Shown in pieces: positions 37,401 through 57,346 of a stretch of DNA of 64,000 bases (the first letter of the stretch is position 1; each line of letters starts with the position of its first letter). This DNA is from Syngnathus acus. Taxonomy: Eukaryota > Chordata > Actinopteri > Syngnathiformes > Syngnathidae. Position numbers and translations under genes: made by a program. The notes under the pieces were generated by a model. It saw nothing but the letters and a program-made list of their open reading frames with translations, was not told the DNA's origin and made no database searches. The stretch is from assembly GCF_901709675.1 (NCBI RefSeq), contig NC_051090.1, positions 7,147,842 through 7,211,841 of the forward strand, given 5' to 3'.

Positions 37401-39422
37401 ATCACTGGCTACGCAGACAAGGCTAATGCTCGACTTCAGATTATCCTGGCTACCCTGGCTGCTGAGAACAACTGGAGGTTCTGCGCTGATGGTGTTGTGC
37501 TCAGCAAGCACAAAGTCACAGTGAGACAATTTACCATTCCCACCTTTCCAATTTATAAAATCTTCATCAACCGCTACATGATAGCTATGTGTCTCAAAAG
37601 GCCAAACTGGCTTGGGGTGAGGCATGCAAAGTGTATGACATGACAGTCACCGCTGAAACCGGTCTTCTTGGTCCAAGCCCAGCAGCTCGCCTCAGAATGA
37701 CATGGAACGCACTACCATCTACCTTCAAACGCTATGCCAAGAAGTATGCAAGCTCAATTGCAACACAACAGCTGAATGTTGTGTTAACTGTACTCAAATC
37801 TTCCAACACAGAGCATATCAATACATTCCTGATTACGTAATGGACAGCTTCGTTCGAGGAAAGGACGACAACAGCGTCAAGCAGTTGTCCTTCACAGTGG
37901 CTGCCACCTCTGAAAGGACCCTGGATCTGATCTTCAAGACACCAACAGTATGAACAATACACTTCTGGACTTGTTTCAAAAGACCATTCCTAACAATTTT
38001 CCAATTCTGTTTACAGCGCAGCATCTATAAAATGGCTTTGCGTCTCCCCCTTGCTCTGCCCCTGGATGAGATAACAGGACTCACACCTTTTGATGACCTG
38101 GCTGATAAAGTCCGTTATTTGGTGTCCAAGGCTGGCGCAGGTAGTACACAGCAACAAAAACACTTAAGCCGCAATGACTTAATTGTGCACTTAACTGGTT
38201 TCTCTTCTTCTGTTCCAGCTGAATGTAGCTTGAGCGGAGAGACAGTGACCACCTTCAACGACAGGAGGTTCAAGAATGAGATGCCTCAGTATTGCTACGA
38301 AGTTCTGGCTCAGGACTGCAGTGAGGAGATGAAGTTCATGGTCTTGCTGAGGAAGGATGACAATGTGCGCAACCACATTAACGTTAAAATCGCTGACATG
38401 TAAGTTGAAACAAGAAGACGTCGAACTTCAATCATCATGCAAAAAATAAAAAAAATATTACTCTACCTTTTCAGTGATATCGACTTGTACCTGAAGGACA
38501 GCAATGTGGTCGTGAAGGTTAACGGAAGAGAGGTGCCCACTAGCAATCTGCCGTATCAGCACCCAACAGGTTACTCACCATTATTACCCTTAAATGTGTC
38601 ACACTGCTGTAAAAGACCTTCAACACAAAGAAATTCTCAATTGTTTTTTTTTTTCTCCCAGCTAAGATTGAGATCAGACCGAATGAAGATGGCATCTCTG
38701 TCTACGCCCCAGGCCTGGGACTTCAGGAAGTCTTCTATAACAAGGATTCTTGGAAGGTAAAACTCTTAAAAGGCTCACCTTTAATTGATGATCACCAGAT
38801 TTGTTTTCCATGTGACTGAATGGTTGATTCCATGTTTCCATGCAGATTAGAGTTGTGGACTGGATTAAGGGACAGACTTGTGGACTTTGTGGAAAGGCTG
38901 ATGGGGAGCAAAGACAGGAATACCGCAATTCCAACGGACGTGTGACAAATAACCCAACCAGCTTTGCTCATTCCTGGGTTCTGCCAGCTGAAAGCTGCCA
39001 GGACACCACACGTAAGATACAATACATAAAACATTCCATTGGAAGGAAAGGAATTTGCCTTACTTTGGAACTTTCACTTCTTTCCAGAGTGTCGCATGAA
39101 GCTTAAGCCTGTGCAGCTGGACAAGCGTATGAATGTCCAGGGCCAGGAGACCAAATGTTTCTCTGTTGAGCCTGTACTGCGTTGTCTGGATGGCTGCTCC
39201 CCGGTCAAGACCACGCCCGTCACCATTGGCTTCCACTGTCAGCCAGCTGGTGAGTACTTAACAAATGATGAAGCCGCTGAAGAATAAAGCATTTTCTCAT
39301 AATGTTCTTATCTTGTGTACACAGACCGCACCATGATCCCCCAGGACTTCTACAACTACAGCGTGGATAGGAAGGAAACAACCCAAGCCCACCTTGCTTG
39401 CAGCTGCACTAAGTGCGCATAA
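31491..39422 (+). CDS. vtgAa: Vitellogenin, A type (VtgAa-like), downstream paralogue
   Basis: Yolk precursor, tandem paralogue of the preceding gene. Thirty-four exons from 31491-31530 to 39325-39422 join in frame to 1708 residues. Most exons have exactly the length of their counterparts in the upstream gene; differences lie in exons 2, 20-23, 27-29 and 34. Signal peptide MRVVVLALTLALAAC precedes QHNFAPDFAAGKTY, the VtgAa-like N terminus. Exon 22 (36435-36979) encodes phosvitin: Ser runs broken by Lys (about residues 1074-1160) followed by RRGRKHNGR. The C-terminal VWD region keeps TCGLCGK (C1579, C1582). All introns begin GT, unlike the upstream gene. Intron 25 (37521-37600) has almost no polypyrimidine tract before its acceptor, yet phase and homology require it. 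The candidate receptor-binding motif reads LTKTRDL. AATAAA at 39470-39475. Confidence 0.95.
36588..36850 (+). repeat. Phosvitin Ser/Lys codon repeat of the second vitellogenin
   Basis: In-frame array of AGC (some AGT, TCC, TCA, TCT) serine codons regularly interrupted by AAA or AAG lysine codons inside exon 22. The AGC part (36640-36850) is a nearly uninterrupted trinucleotide repeat and leaves all other frames open as poly-Ala, poly-Gln, poly-Leu or poly-Cys artefacts. Confidence 0.85.
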
Positions 39423-39469
39423 AAATCTTTCGTCTCTCACTTCGTCTCGAAGTTTTGAATGTAATATTA

Positions 39470-39475
39470 AATAAA
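39470..39475 (+). terminator. Polyadenylation signal of the second vitellogenin
   Basis: AATAAA 48 bp after the stop codon, in the correct orientation. Confidence 0.8.
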
Positions 39476-39489
39476 CTGCATCTCAAAAC

Positions 39490-40550
39490 GATCTTGCTGC
39501 TGTGGAGTCATTAAATTGCAAACATGGTTTCATAAATGCATATCTAACTCTTTTGACAATGTGCTGAATTAATACCAAACAAGACGTGTAATACAAACCT
39601 AGGTATGAAGATAGTCTGAAGAAAACACTGCACACATTTTACAAAAAGGAAATCATACTACAAGGGGTATCATATCTAGACTTGGTACTGGTATTATGTA
39701 GCATCTAAATTCACAAGGACTTATATCAGTTATTTAATGACCATTTGTACTTTAAAACTAGGCTCAGGGTTAGAAGTTAATTTAAAAAAAAAACAATATA
39801 AACTATATAACTATATAAACTAATAAATACCTCATGTATACCAATTAGTGCCCATCACTGGATGCAAAAGGCAAAGTCAGCAAGTGGTTCATAAGACTGC
39901 AGCATTTTATTTTTTTCATTTTGGGTGAAACAACCTGATCATGTTTTCTCAAAGCATATCTTGTTTTTTTTCCTAATTTAGTTTCCAATGTACTCTTATG
40001 ATATCTATATCTTAGCCATAGACATTTTGTTAGCCATTGCTTTGATACTTGCATAGCTTTTTAATTCCACATATTTTTAATATAATATATTTTAATATCA
40101 AATAGTCTCGTCCATCAGACAAAAAAAAAAGTTACCTTCATATCCGCAAGTCTAGGGTGTTCAATCCTTAATTGGACTAACTGAAACATAAAATAATCAA
40201 TATTATATCGACATTCCACTCCGGAAATCTGCAACATCAGCATCCGCTTGATAGTTGAAATGACACTCGTTAACACAGAATTCGTTCTTGTACTGTGCTC
40301 CTCCTTGGGAGTCAGGGCTTTGATATCTTAACACAAAAGTACAAAAGAAAACATTTCTCTATAAAATCTATACGGAAATAATCTGAATGTGGGAAAAAAA
40401 GCTAACCAAGTCCTACAAAATTCCTTTGAAATCAATACACGTACGTACACATACATACATGTTCCCCTGGGAGTAAATACTTTGGAATTCATTTTAGCTA
40501 AGAGACTTCTAAGCATGAGTCAGTGAGTGAACATTGTGATTGGTCCTTAT
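39490..40550. other. Interval between vtgAa and ssx2ip (tail-to-tail)
   Basis: Presumably the ssx2ip 3' UTR plus a short intergenic stretch. No coding exon seen. TTTATT at 39906-39911 is AATAAA on the minus strand, one possible but distant ssx2ip polyadenylation signal. Confidence 0.45.
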
Positions 40551-40561
40551 TGATTAACTTC

Positions 40562-43500
40562 TCAGATTGAGCCATGCTCCCATGAGAGCGTGAGGTTGCT
40601 ATGGTCGCCACCGCTGATCCACCATTTGTGCTTCGCCGCTAAGAAGCTGGTGTCACCCGCATCTTCACTTTTCTTGGGTTTGGTCGAGCTGAAAGTCAGA
40701 CCGTCGACCATCACAAGCCACTCAACTTGGGGAGATTCTACCATCCAATATTAAGATCTACGTACATCAGGTTTACCTGTTTTCACAAATGAAGCTTAGT
40801 GTGTGAAGCAGGTCTGATGTAGAGGATGCTCCACTTGGTGCGTGTCCAAGGGTGGGGGAGGTGCTGGACCTTTCTGGAAGCAATGCTCTACTGGATTCTG
40901 TTTCAGCTAATGAAGAGATCAGGAAAAAATATTGTATGAAATTGCCTTATTGGTCCCATTTGAAAAGGTGGGCATAGCAGGGGTGACAATGATTTTGGAA
41001 AATCAAAGTTCCAAATGTTATACATCATAACATTTGTGTTTTATCCATACATACAAAGATACATATACACCTATATGCATATAGTACGTACATAAACATA
41101 TACGTACATATAAATATATATGCATACATTCGTACACTTACTCGTATACGTACATACACTGTACGTACACGCCACATGCACACCAGAGTAATCAGCAACA
41201 TGTGCAGTGAAGGCAAAAGAGACTCACATATGTGAAAGGCGCATTGCGACTTTGACCTCTGTGGTTTCTTGGAGTCAGCAAAAGGGCTTAAGTTTAAAAT
41301 CTGGTGTTTGAGCCACACGGCACGATCTTCCTCAAAGGTCTTTCTCTGAGAGCACAAGATAAATAAACAGGATAGCAAAATAAGCGTGCTCAGCATGATT
41401 CTACATCAATATGCATTTTGGTGCCACTTCTTGTAATCACCTCTTGACTCAGTCGAATTGCTGCCTCTGTGAAATTCCTCCTCTCCCTCTCAAAGCTCTT
41501 CTTTTGGTCCTCCAAGTTCTTCCGCTCGTCTCGGAGACTATCCTTCTCTTGGAACGTGTGGCAGTCGCCCAGGATAGAAGACTCCACACAGTGAGCGCCG
41601 AGTTTCTGCTACCAGAAGAAACGGGGCATTTACAGAGAGCGTTTGACAATCCCGCAACACGCAGTGTCATGTCTTACCTGCAGGAGGTGCTGCTGTTCCT
41701 GAATGTAGTCTTTACACTGCCGAACCTCGAGTCTTAGTTTGTCCATTTCATTGGATGTTTCCTGAGGACCATTATCAATGTCTTCGCTGTAATCTGTCGA
41801 AGTTAATGACAAAAGATGCTCAGTTGCGCTACTTGAACCCAAATCTTTTAACAGCCTCTCTATTTTAAAGAAAAACGGTATGCAAAGAAGGGGAGCTCCA
41901 TTTTCATGGTCAGATTCTGATGAAGTCACTTTTGATACTGATGCCTTTGCTTTTGGCTTGCTTGAGCTCAGCGTTTACAGTACCCAACCAAGAATTTTGT
42001 TAAAACAGTCAAGAAGACTGCAACTACCTCGGCTGTCCAGTCTCTCCATGTGGTTCTTTAGTCTTCTCCACTGACGTCCAACACTGTTGGTCAGCTTCTC
42101 CCGGGTCTGAACACTAAGCAGCTCCACACTCTCCTGACAGGAATCAATCCCTTCTTCCACATCTGAGTCCACCTGTAGAAACACAACCATCCTCTTCTGT
42201 CAATCCAGTTTAGTGATCAATAGGCAGTATATCAATTAATTATGGGGATTCATTCCAGACTCACCTACAATAAAGAACAATTATGTATCGGTGGTAGTAT
42301 CAATAATTAGTTTCTTCAATATACTGCTTTCATTGTTAGTATTATTATCATCATTCTTTGTGGTGAAAAGTGCCATAAAAAGAAAGTTACATTTTTTTTT
42401 TTTACTTACTTCTAAAGTACCATTGTCCTGTTTGTCCCCTTTGCCAGTTGACCTCCTGGAACTGAGAATGCCCATCATTTCTTTTTTCATCTGCTTCAAA
42501 ACTTTTTTCAACTCAGCATTTTCTAGCAGTAGGTCCCTCTGCCTGCTCTCATAGTCCCTTAGCAGAGTTTTGTACATATCCCCCTCGTGCCTGCAGTGAA
42601 ACACACGACTCATCAAATGCAAGATCTTTGACTGGTTGTTTGGCGTTAACAATGCAACTTACTTTGCTTGCGTCTTCTCGGTCTTCCAAAGGCTCCGCCT
42701 GCCATCCGCTCTTTCGAGTTTGTTTGATACATCAATACCTAAAAGCGATACAAAGTCATCTTCCGCACATTGCTTAGCTATAGTGATGGTGCAAATCAAG
42801 GTATCTAACCAAGTCTCTTCTCCTTTTTGTCGACCAGGAGCTGATTGAGTCTCTCTTTCAGTTTGTTAAACTCCCTCTCTTTCCTCTTCATCTCGTGATT
42901 GTACTGGCTGGCCCGACTGGAGACGATGTTCTGCAGCTTGTGAATCTGAAACATATAAATTGGACGTGGTCAATGGGTGTTGATTTGCCATGTGACTTTT
43001 AATGTACTTTCTGGCTTTTACATTCAGTGCTGCATAACTGGTTGCAAATACAGTACGGAAGGGATTTACAAGACTTGAGCGTTGTGTTTTGTTCAGACGG
43101 CTGCACATGTCGTTCAAAAGAGTCTTAAAGCACCTCTTCCTTGTCGTTTTTCAAGCCATTCTGCAAAGTCTTCACTTTCAGCTGGAGCTGTCGTCCCTGC
43201 TCAAGAAGCCCGGTGTTTTCTCTTTTGACAACTTCAATCTGCTCCTATAAAAGCAACATAGCATTAAGAGAGTAAATTGAAAGCAAAGTTGTGAATTCTA
43301 ACATGGTTAATTAAATACAGTCCTAACACATCTTGCTTTCGGCACGACAAGTGTGTGCACTTCAGAAGAACAGACTTGACTAGTGATCCGAACGCTTCAA
43401 CATATGAAATTGAGAATTCCATTCAAAAACATGAACAGTTAACATAAATAATTAGGTCATCAAAAATAAAATAAAACAATAAGCACAAATTTTGAGAGTT

Positions 43501-44102
43501 ATGTCATTAAATAGCAAGAATGACTTAAGTCGAATGAAAACAGTCAATGTCAAGGATGTGTTTTGTTGTTTGATGATTTTTTTTTCATTGGGAGGTGTAG
43601 AGCTCAAGGTGTGCTACTGCGTTAAACCAGCAGCAGAGAGTAGGTGGGAACCCATTTTAGGTTTAAGAATCACCTTTAAACGCGTGATGATGAGCTGCAG
43701 TGAGTCCACATTGTTGCTGGATTTCAACTGCTCCATCTCCATGTTCTCCACTGTTTGGAGGTCTCTGCGATGCAGCTGAAGCAGGTCGTACATGCCGTTC
43801 AGAACCAAGACGATGTTCATGTCTGAGCTGCCGCCCGACTGCGTCCACACTGGTGGAAGTCCCAGTGATAACAACTCCTGTGAAATGGAGGAACCCAAAT
43901 TAATTTTACACTGCTATACAAGCAATTTGTGAAAATGTAAGAAGCTAATCCCAATGTACTGTCTTTTTGCTCATCTCAATCAGATGTCACCAACCTGATT
44001 GATATGTGTTATACATTCTGGCACGTTGTGCTCAGTGCAGAAGTTCGTGAACATGTGGGACTTTCTGTGCAGAGGCAATGGTGACTGGTCCAATTGGCCC
44101 AT
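40562..44102 (-). CDS. ssx2ip: SSX2-interacting protein (afadin/alpha-actinin-binding protein, ADIP)
   Basis: Coiled-coil protein of centriolar satellites and adherens junctions that promotes centrosome maturation and microtubule anchoring. Exons on the minus strand: 44102-43995 (coding part), 43877-43674, 43244-43134, 42945-42810, 42738-42663, 42590-42410, 42172-42028, 41859-41678, 41608-41441, 41345-41228, 40906-40777 and 40688-40562. They join in frame to 561 residues; human SSX2IP has 614. Recognisable blocks are [55 protein letters not shown], and [18 protein letters not shown] then [15 protein letters not shown]. Heptad-rich helices dominate residues 80-420; the C-terminal 100 residues are polar and poorly conserved. 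The start is an inference: exon 2 opens at about 44177 after a noncoding exon, and the first in-frame Met after that acceptor is at 44102. A coding first exon cannot be excluded. Confidence 0.92.
41035..41175. repeat. TACA/TACG-rich simple-repeat tract
   Basis: Imperfect alternating purine-pyrimidine tetranucleotides (catacata, gtacgtac, tatatgcata) inside an ssx2ip intron. Self-complementary GTACGTAC units recur, so it could form cruciforms. No gene content. Confidence 0.6.
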
Positions 44103-44229
44103 CAAGCAAAGTGTTTGACATCTGACAGGGCTGCTGCAAACGTCGTTGTCATCTGAAGAAACAATGTCTGTTAGATACATAGCGTGCATGCGAAGCAAGT
44201 TTCACAATAGCTTGAATTGGTACTTAAAA

Positions 44230-45640
44230 TAATTTTAAACAGTTTCCTCTGATCATTATTTTGTCTGAGAAAATTAAAAATGTATAAATCTGAACACAAC
44301 TGGTTGACAGAACATTACAGAACGTATATTGTTTCTATCATAAGTTCCATCGTTAAAGCAATTGAGGTTACTGCTGGCAAATTTAGACGCACGCACAGGC
44401 TAATAATAGACTTAACAGCCTATAATTGGCTTTTGGCTCGAAAAGAAGCACATGAAAGCGGTTGACACAATCGAGGTGACTGATCCACATTAATTTATTG
44501 GTGGGCTGATTATGACGCATCATAATCCATGACAGTAGCGTCCTTGTGGAAACAAACTTCTTCTTTCCACGTCTTGTAAATTGCATTTTGTGACACAAAT
44601 TTATGTGAAACAATACAATATATGTGAAACAATACAACAAAGACTTCAAAAGCTGCTGTTTGATGTTAACTTTAGTTTGAAAGCTTCATACTGTCATACA
44701 GAATTTACCAGAGCTCAAATTCAACAGTAGTTTCATGCAAAAAATGTTACTACACAATTTGATGATTCTAACTTAAGATGTTCACAAGAATGACAATCCA
44801 GTGATTGAAGCACTGTGTCTGATGGTCAGGAGGGATAAAACAGAACTACAAATTCACCAGCTCAACCATTTTTGCTATTGCATAAGAATCAATCAAAATC
44901 TATGGGAAAGCATTTTCTAAATTGTTTTTGAGAGCATTGTCAGTGCAGGTGAACGATTTAACAGCTCACAGGTTGGGAGAAGCATCTTATCTCAATGCTC
45001 TTTTGTTTAGCTGATAAGGCTAATCCCAGACGGGCAGTATGGTGATTTATCTGCACAACAACACACTCAATAATTCCCACTCACTAAAGCTTCGTTTCAT
45101 CTGTCAATTATATTTGTCAGGTGTCCTTTCTGGAAAACAAAATCCCTACAATTGCTCAATAGTTCACAGTGAGGGGTCACTGTAGGTTAATTCATATTTC
45201 CGGAAGACAATGTTAAATTGTGAAGTATTTTAAATACACAGCAATCTAAACAACAGCACAAAGTACAGTTTTTACATTTACCTTATAGGTCAAGTGAATG
45301 TTGTGCATTCTCATTTACAATCGTGAACTTGTAAAGATGAAACTACGATGAAGGTAACAAATACGACGCAACCTGTTGAATCAGACTGTGTCATAACCAT
45401 GACGTGCTTTAATACGAGGGAACAAACATGAGGTAACTACTCATCATTGGGCAATCATCACAAATTGCGTTTATTTGTAACTTTTAAGGGTAATTTGAGT
45501 GAGGTCGTGTGGGCAGGTGTCGCGTCGGGTACGATCGGCCCAAGTTCTCGACGTTTTATCAACGTAATTCGATATTGATTCAAACTGACGCTTGTTATAA
45601 ATGCTTTAACCGCGAGAAAACAAATCAAATCAGGGTGATA
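44230..45640. other. First intron of ssx2ip (inferred)
   Basis: No coding exon seen on either strand between the first coding exon of ssx2ip and its probable noncoding exon. AT-rich unique sequence. Confidence 0.4.
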
Positions 45641-45647
45641 TACTTAC

Positions 45648-45780
45648 GAAATGCCAGATTTCTGTCGCTTCAACAGCCCAGCAGTCGAGTGGCTCCAAAT
45701 AATAGCACGCAAATCAAAAAAACACGCGGATTGGCTGACATGTCGCCAAGCAACGTACAACAACTGTTTGGATTGGCTCA
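45648..45780 (-). other. Probable noncoding exon 1 and promoter region of ssx2ip
   Basis: A good minus-strand donor (ATTTC|gtaagtat) ends at 45648, 1.5 kb upstream of the first coding exon of ssx2ip. Two inverted CCAAT boxes (gattggct at about 45730 and 45772) lie just beyond, as in many vertebrate promoters. A 23-codon ORF inside is probably untranslated. Confidence 0.35.
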
Positions 45781-45849
45781 TGGATTGAGCCTTCTGTAGA
45801 GCCACTATTAATTTTTTTAAATCACGTTTCCGTAATTATTTAGACTCTA

Positions 45850-46740
45850 AATAATTCAAGGTGGCGTATGATCAGATAAACTACGCCAAGGTGAAAATGG
45901 GCCGATATTTATTGTGTGTGACCATGCAGGATCTTCAGTTACGACGGAACCTCGTAACACGGCAGCGGCGTAACTCGAATAAGTACGTAAATCTCACGAA
46001 CACAGACCAACACGGTACCAAAGTCATATTTAAGGTACATATTGGTGTGAAAAAAACTGTGCAATCAAATAAAAATAAATGAAAAACCTGACACGTTACA
46101 ACTTGCCGTAAACCGAGGATCCCTGAATGGTACAAATGGTATTTTATTATTATTTTTATTATTATTATTATTATTACTACTACTACACACCACAAAGACA
46201 GGACATCAGATCTAAATCGACTATTGTAATAGAATATCATCTCTGAACCCCAATAAGGTTATAAAGTATGTAAGATATATGATATACAGCTGTTAAAATA
46301 AAAAAATAAAAAAATAAAAACTATATAATTGTAAAAAAAAATTCAACATAATCTAAACTGTTTTTAAACTGCTGTACACAGGATTATACATGTCACAAAT
46401 TAATACACTTTAATAAATATTTTGCAATCCTGACGTAACAGGAGTTTTTAATTCAACAATGTGTTAAATATTGTCGTGGTAGTAGTGTACTAGCCTGGTA
46501 ACCGAGACCAATGCTACAACATTGGTAACACTTGTTCAGTAACGCAGCAGATAAATAGGAGGCTATATATACATATGTCAATATTATTACTCTCGTCATG
46601 AATGTATGATGCAGTGCAGGAAATCACAATCAGTCTACAATAATGAACATGTTGCTAAATGACCATAATTGTCTGTAGATAATTTCTGACACAGCTATTG
46701 CACAACACAACATCACTGCACATGGTTCACATCTTGGAAA
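45850..46740. other. Interval between ssx2ip and the guanylate cyclase (head-to-tail)
   Basis: No coding exon. It contains a TTA/TAC triplet microsatellite (about 46140-46190) and AT-rich sequence, and probably the cyclase 3' UTR at its right end. Confidence 0.5.
46142..46188. repeat. TTA/CTA triplet microsatellite
   Basis: Runs of (TTA)n with one TTTT interruption, followed by (CTA)n. Confidence 0.75.
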
Positions 46741-46752
46741 TGTTGGCCAGCT

Positions 46753-54928
<8,176 letters not shown>

Positions 54929-54969
54929 GGTCAAGTCTGGAGTCTTCATGGACCATCAGATAACTGACT

Positions 54970-57330
54970 GAGGTAGTGACCTTTCTTTTGCATGCATGAC
55001 CTTCTCCATATGCACCCACCTATCTCATGCCCCCAATTGTCCAATCAGAACAAGTGGCTCTCCAATCAACATTCAGTCATCAACTTGAGTTATGAAGTGT
55101 GTGTGTGTGTGCGTTGTCTATAATCAACTTTAATCAGAACAAAGCTTAAGCATCCATCTGTATTAACTTTTAGTAAATAGTAAATATAATGTCGCACTAC
55201 ATGTTGAAGAAGGTGGGAGGAGCCTTTTTCTTACCAGAGCTTATTTCATCTTGTTTAAAGTTCTCTGAGCATCATTATGATGAAATGAAGGAAAATGTGA
55301 CGTGACTACGCTTGGTCATTATAACAAATTATGTTACTCAGTGGTTTTGGGCTGGGCGGCATGGTGACCTTGTAGTTAGCACTTTTACTTCACAGTAGAG
55401 AGGCTTTTAGAGTTCCTTCATCTATTTATACCAATATGCACTTTTTCGTGAGATTAAGAGCAAATGAAAACACAGTGTCCCAGAAAATGGGCAGAATTCA
55501 GTTTTTGCCCTTCAGAGACTGCATAATTACAGGACAGTGGCAATAAAAAGGCTCGCCACCACACACTTTGAAGTAGTGTAGATGTTTCTGGCTTTGCAAA
55601 AAATGCGAGTGGCAACAGCCGTGCTGGAAGTTGAGAATGAACCGTCCTCACTCTTCTCCTGCGGCATCTCGTGAATGGAAACCACTCCACATTAATGAGG
55701 TCTTTTGACTTGTAAATTACGCAAAAAAAACTGGATTTTAGGATGCATGTTTAGTTCAGAGGGTTAAACAAAGTGGTTTATACTATTTTACAGCGAGTTA
55801 TTTCTTATAAGCACTTTGCAAGGAAGTCCAGTAAACCGTTTTACTGTACAGGTTTGGGCCACTTGTTTAAATTCAATTTGGAGGTGGTTCGTATTGCTCC
55901 CATTTAAGAGCTTGTGGACCCCACAGAGTGGAAGCAAAAGGTCACACAAAATTGACCGAGCACACCAATAAATTATTTTAAAGGGACTCTGTGTCTATTT
56001 TAGTTGTTTTGTATGCTTTGTCAATTTCGACAAAGTGGCGTAGTGAGTTTAAGTGTATTCAAAGACTTCCATGTGGCCATCTCAAGTCACGCCCAGTTAC
56101 CATTTTTCATTTAAATGCATTCATTACACATCACAAATCAACAAGGCAGTTGTCATATTTGTCTTTTTATAAAACTTAATTTTCTCAATGTAATTTGTAA
56201 AAAGGCTCATGCATTCCGTGCGATGCACTATACATAAACAAGTAGTCAAAGACAAAACATGAAATAGCGTTAGTGAGGAATGTTGAACCGTCATACATAG
56301 TGTCGGCAGGCCGAAGCCGCATGTGTCAAACCTATCAGCTATTTATAGCACGAGCTGGGAAGGAGCGTTGTAGTCTAACGTCAGTCATATCCTCCTTACT
56401 TCCTGCAGGTAAACTATTGTGTGACAAACCAGGAATCCAGTGTGTTACGACATTTTTTTTCCCCTTTACAAGCCTCTTGCCTTTGTTTCACTAGAGCAGC
56501 AGCAGCCATTAAAAGGAACTGAAGCGGAAGTGGGGAAATGCTACAGGGAGAACAAGTTTGCCTCAATCAGCAGCTGGAGGTTGCAAATGGAGGAAAAAAA
56601 AAAAGAGAGAGATGAGGCGGCAAGCTAACATAAATTTGAAATCCATCCCCCGAGATTTGATTAAATGCGCTTGTGAAATCGAAAGAGATCTAAATATCAA
56701 ATGTTTTGCCTTGGGCAACAGATGTATGGTTGACAGAGGTAATAATTTCAAAATGTGTGTACGTAGTTTGCAGTCACCACATGAGCATATAGCAAGTGTA
56801 CCTAATGTAGTGGCCAGAGTGGCTTCTGTTTACACAGTATTGTTCATTTCTTGCAGTATGTAACATAACAATGCAGAGCTACAGTACTAGTCCTTAAAAC
56901 GATCTACTCCTCACGATATCAAACTACATCATAATGACCAACTAGACGCAAACAAGACAGTCGCATCACATGGTATATTATTTACTTTCTAGAATTTAAT
57001 AGAAAAAAATGGACCAGGGTGACCTTCTTAGTGTTTCTTTTCAGCCATAAATAACAGAAACAGAAACAAGACTGGAATCTCTCTTTAGAGATTACTTGCA
57101 AAATGATGAAATTCCAGCAAGTGGAAACAAGTGTCGTGTTGTGTTTGTTACACCAACAGGGTGTTGTGTCTTCTCAGCGCAACAAAACACCTTCAGCTTT
57201 TGACTGACACTTAAGCTGGTGCTCCTCACCGGACATCTTTGAAGATAAGAGAACTGTTGACTCCAGTCTACGCGTTATCTTCATGAAGCATTTTCATCTT
57301 CAACTGAACAGACATTTGTCAAAGTTCAGG
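54970..57330. other. Interval between the guanylate cyclase and lpar3
   Basis: No coding exon recognised. It should hold the cyclase promoter (right of 54950) and the lpar3 3' UTR at its right end. Contents are a short (GT)n at about 55098-55112 and a SINE remnant at 55347-55425; the rest is unremarkable. Confidence 0.5.
55347..55425 (+). mobile_element. tRNA-derived SINE remnant
   Basis: GGCTGGGCGGCATGGTGACC followed by TAGTTAGCACTTTTACTTCA and AGAGTTCC follows the head of a widespread fish SINE whose consensus reads roughly GGGCGGCACGGTGGC, GTGGTTAGCAC, GGTTCGA. Degenerate and truncated. Confidence 0.55.
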
Positions 57331-57346
57331 AACGATAATCATAATC

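Noticed and set aside
54949-54999. Alternative upstream start codons for the guanylate cyclase
   Set aside because: The in-frame ATG at 54949 has T at -3, and the other upstream ATG is out of frame; 54928 has A at -3 and G at +4 and begins a better signal peptide.
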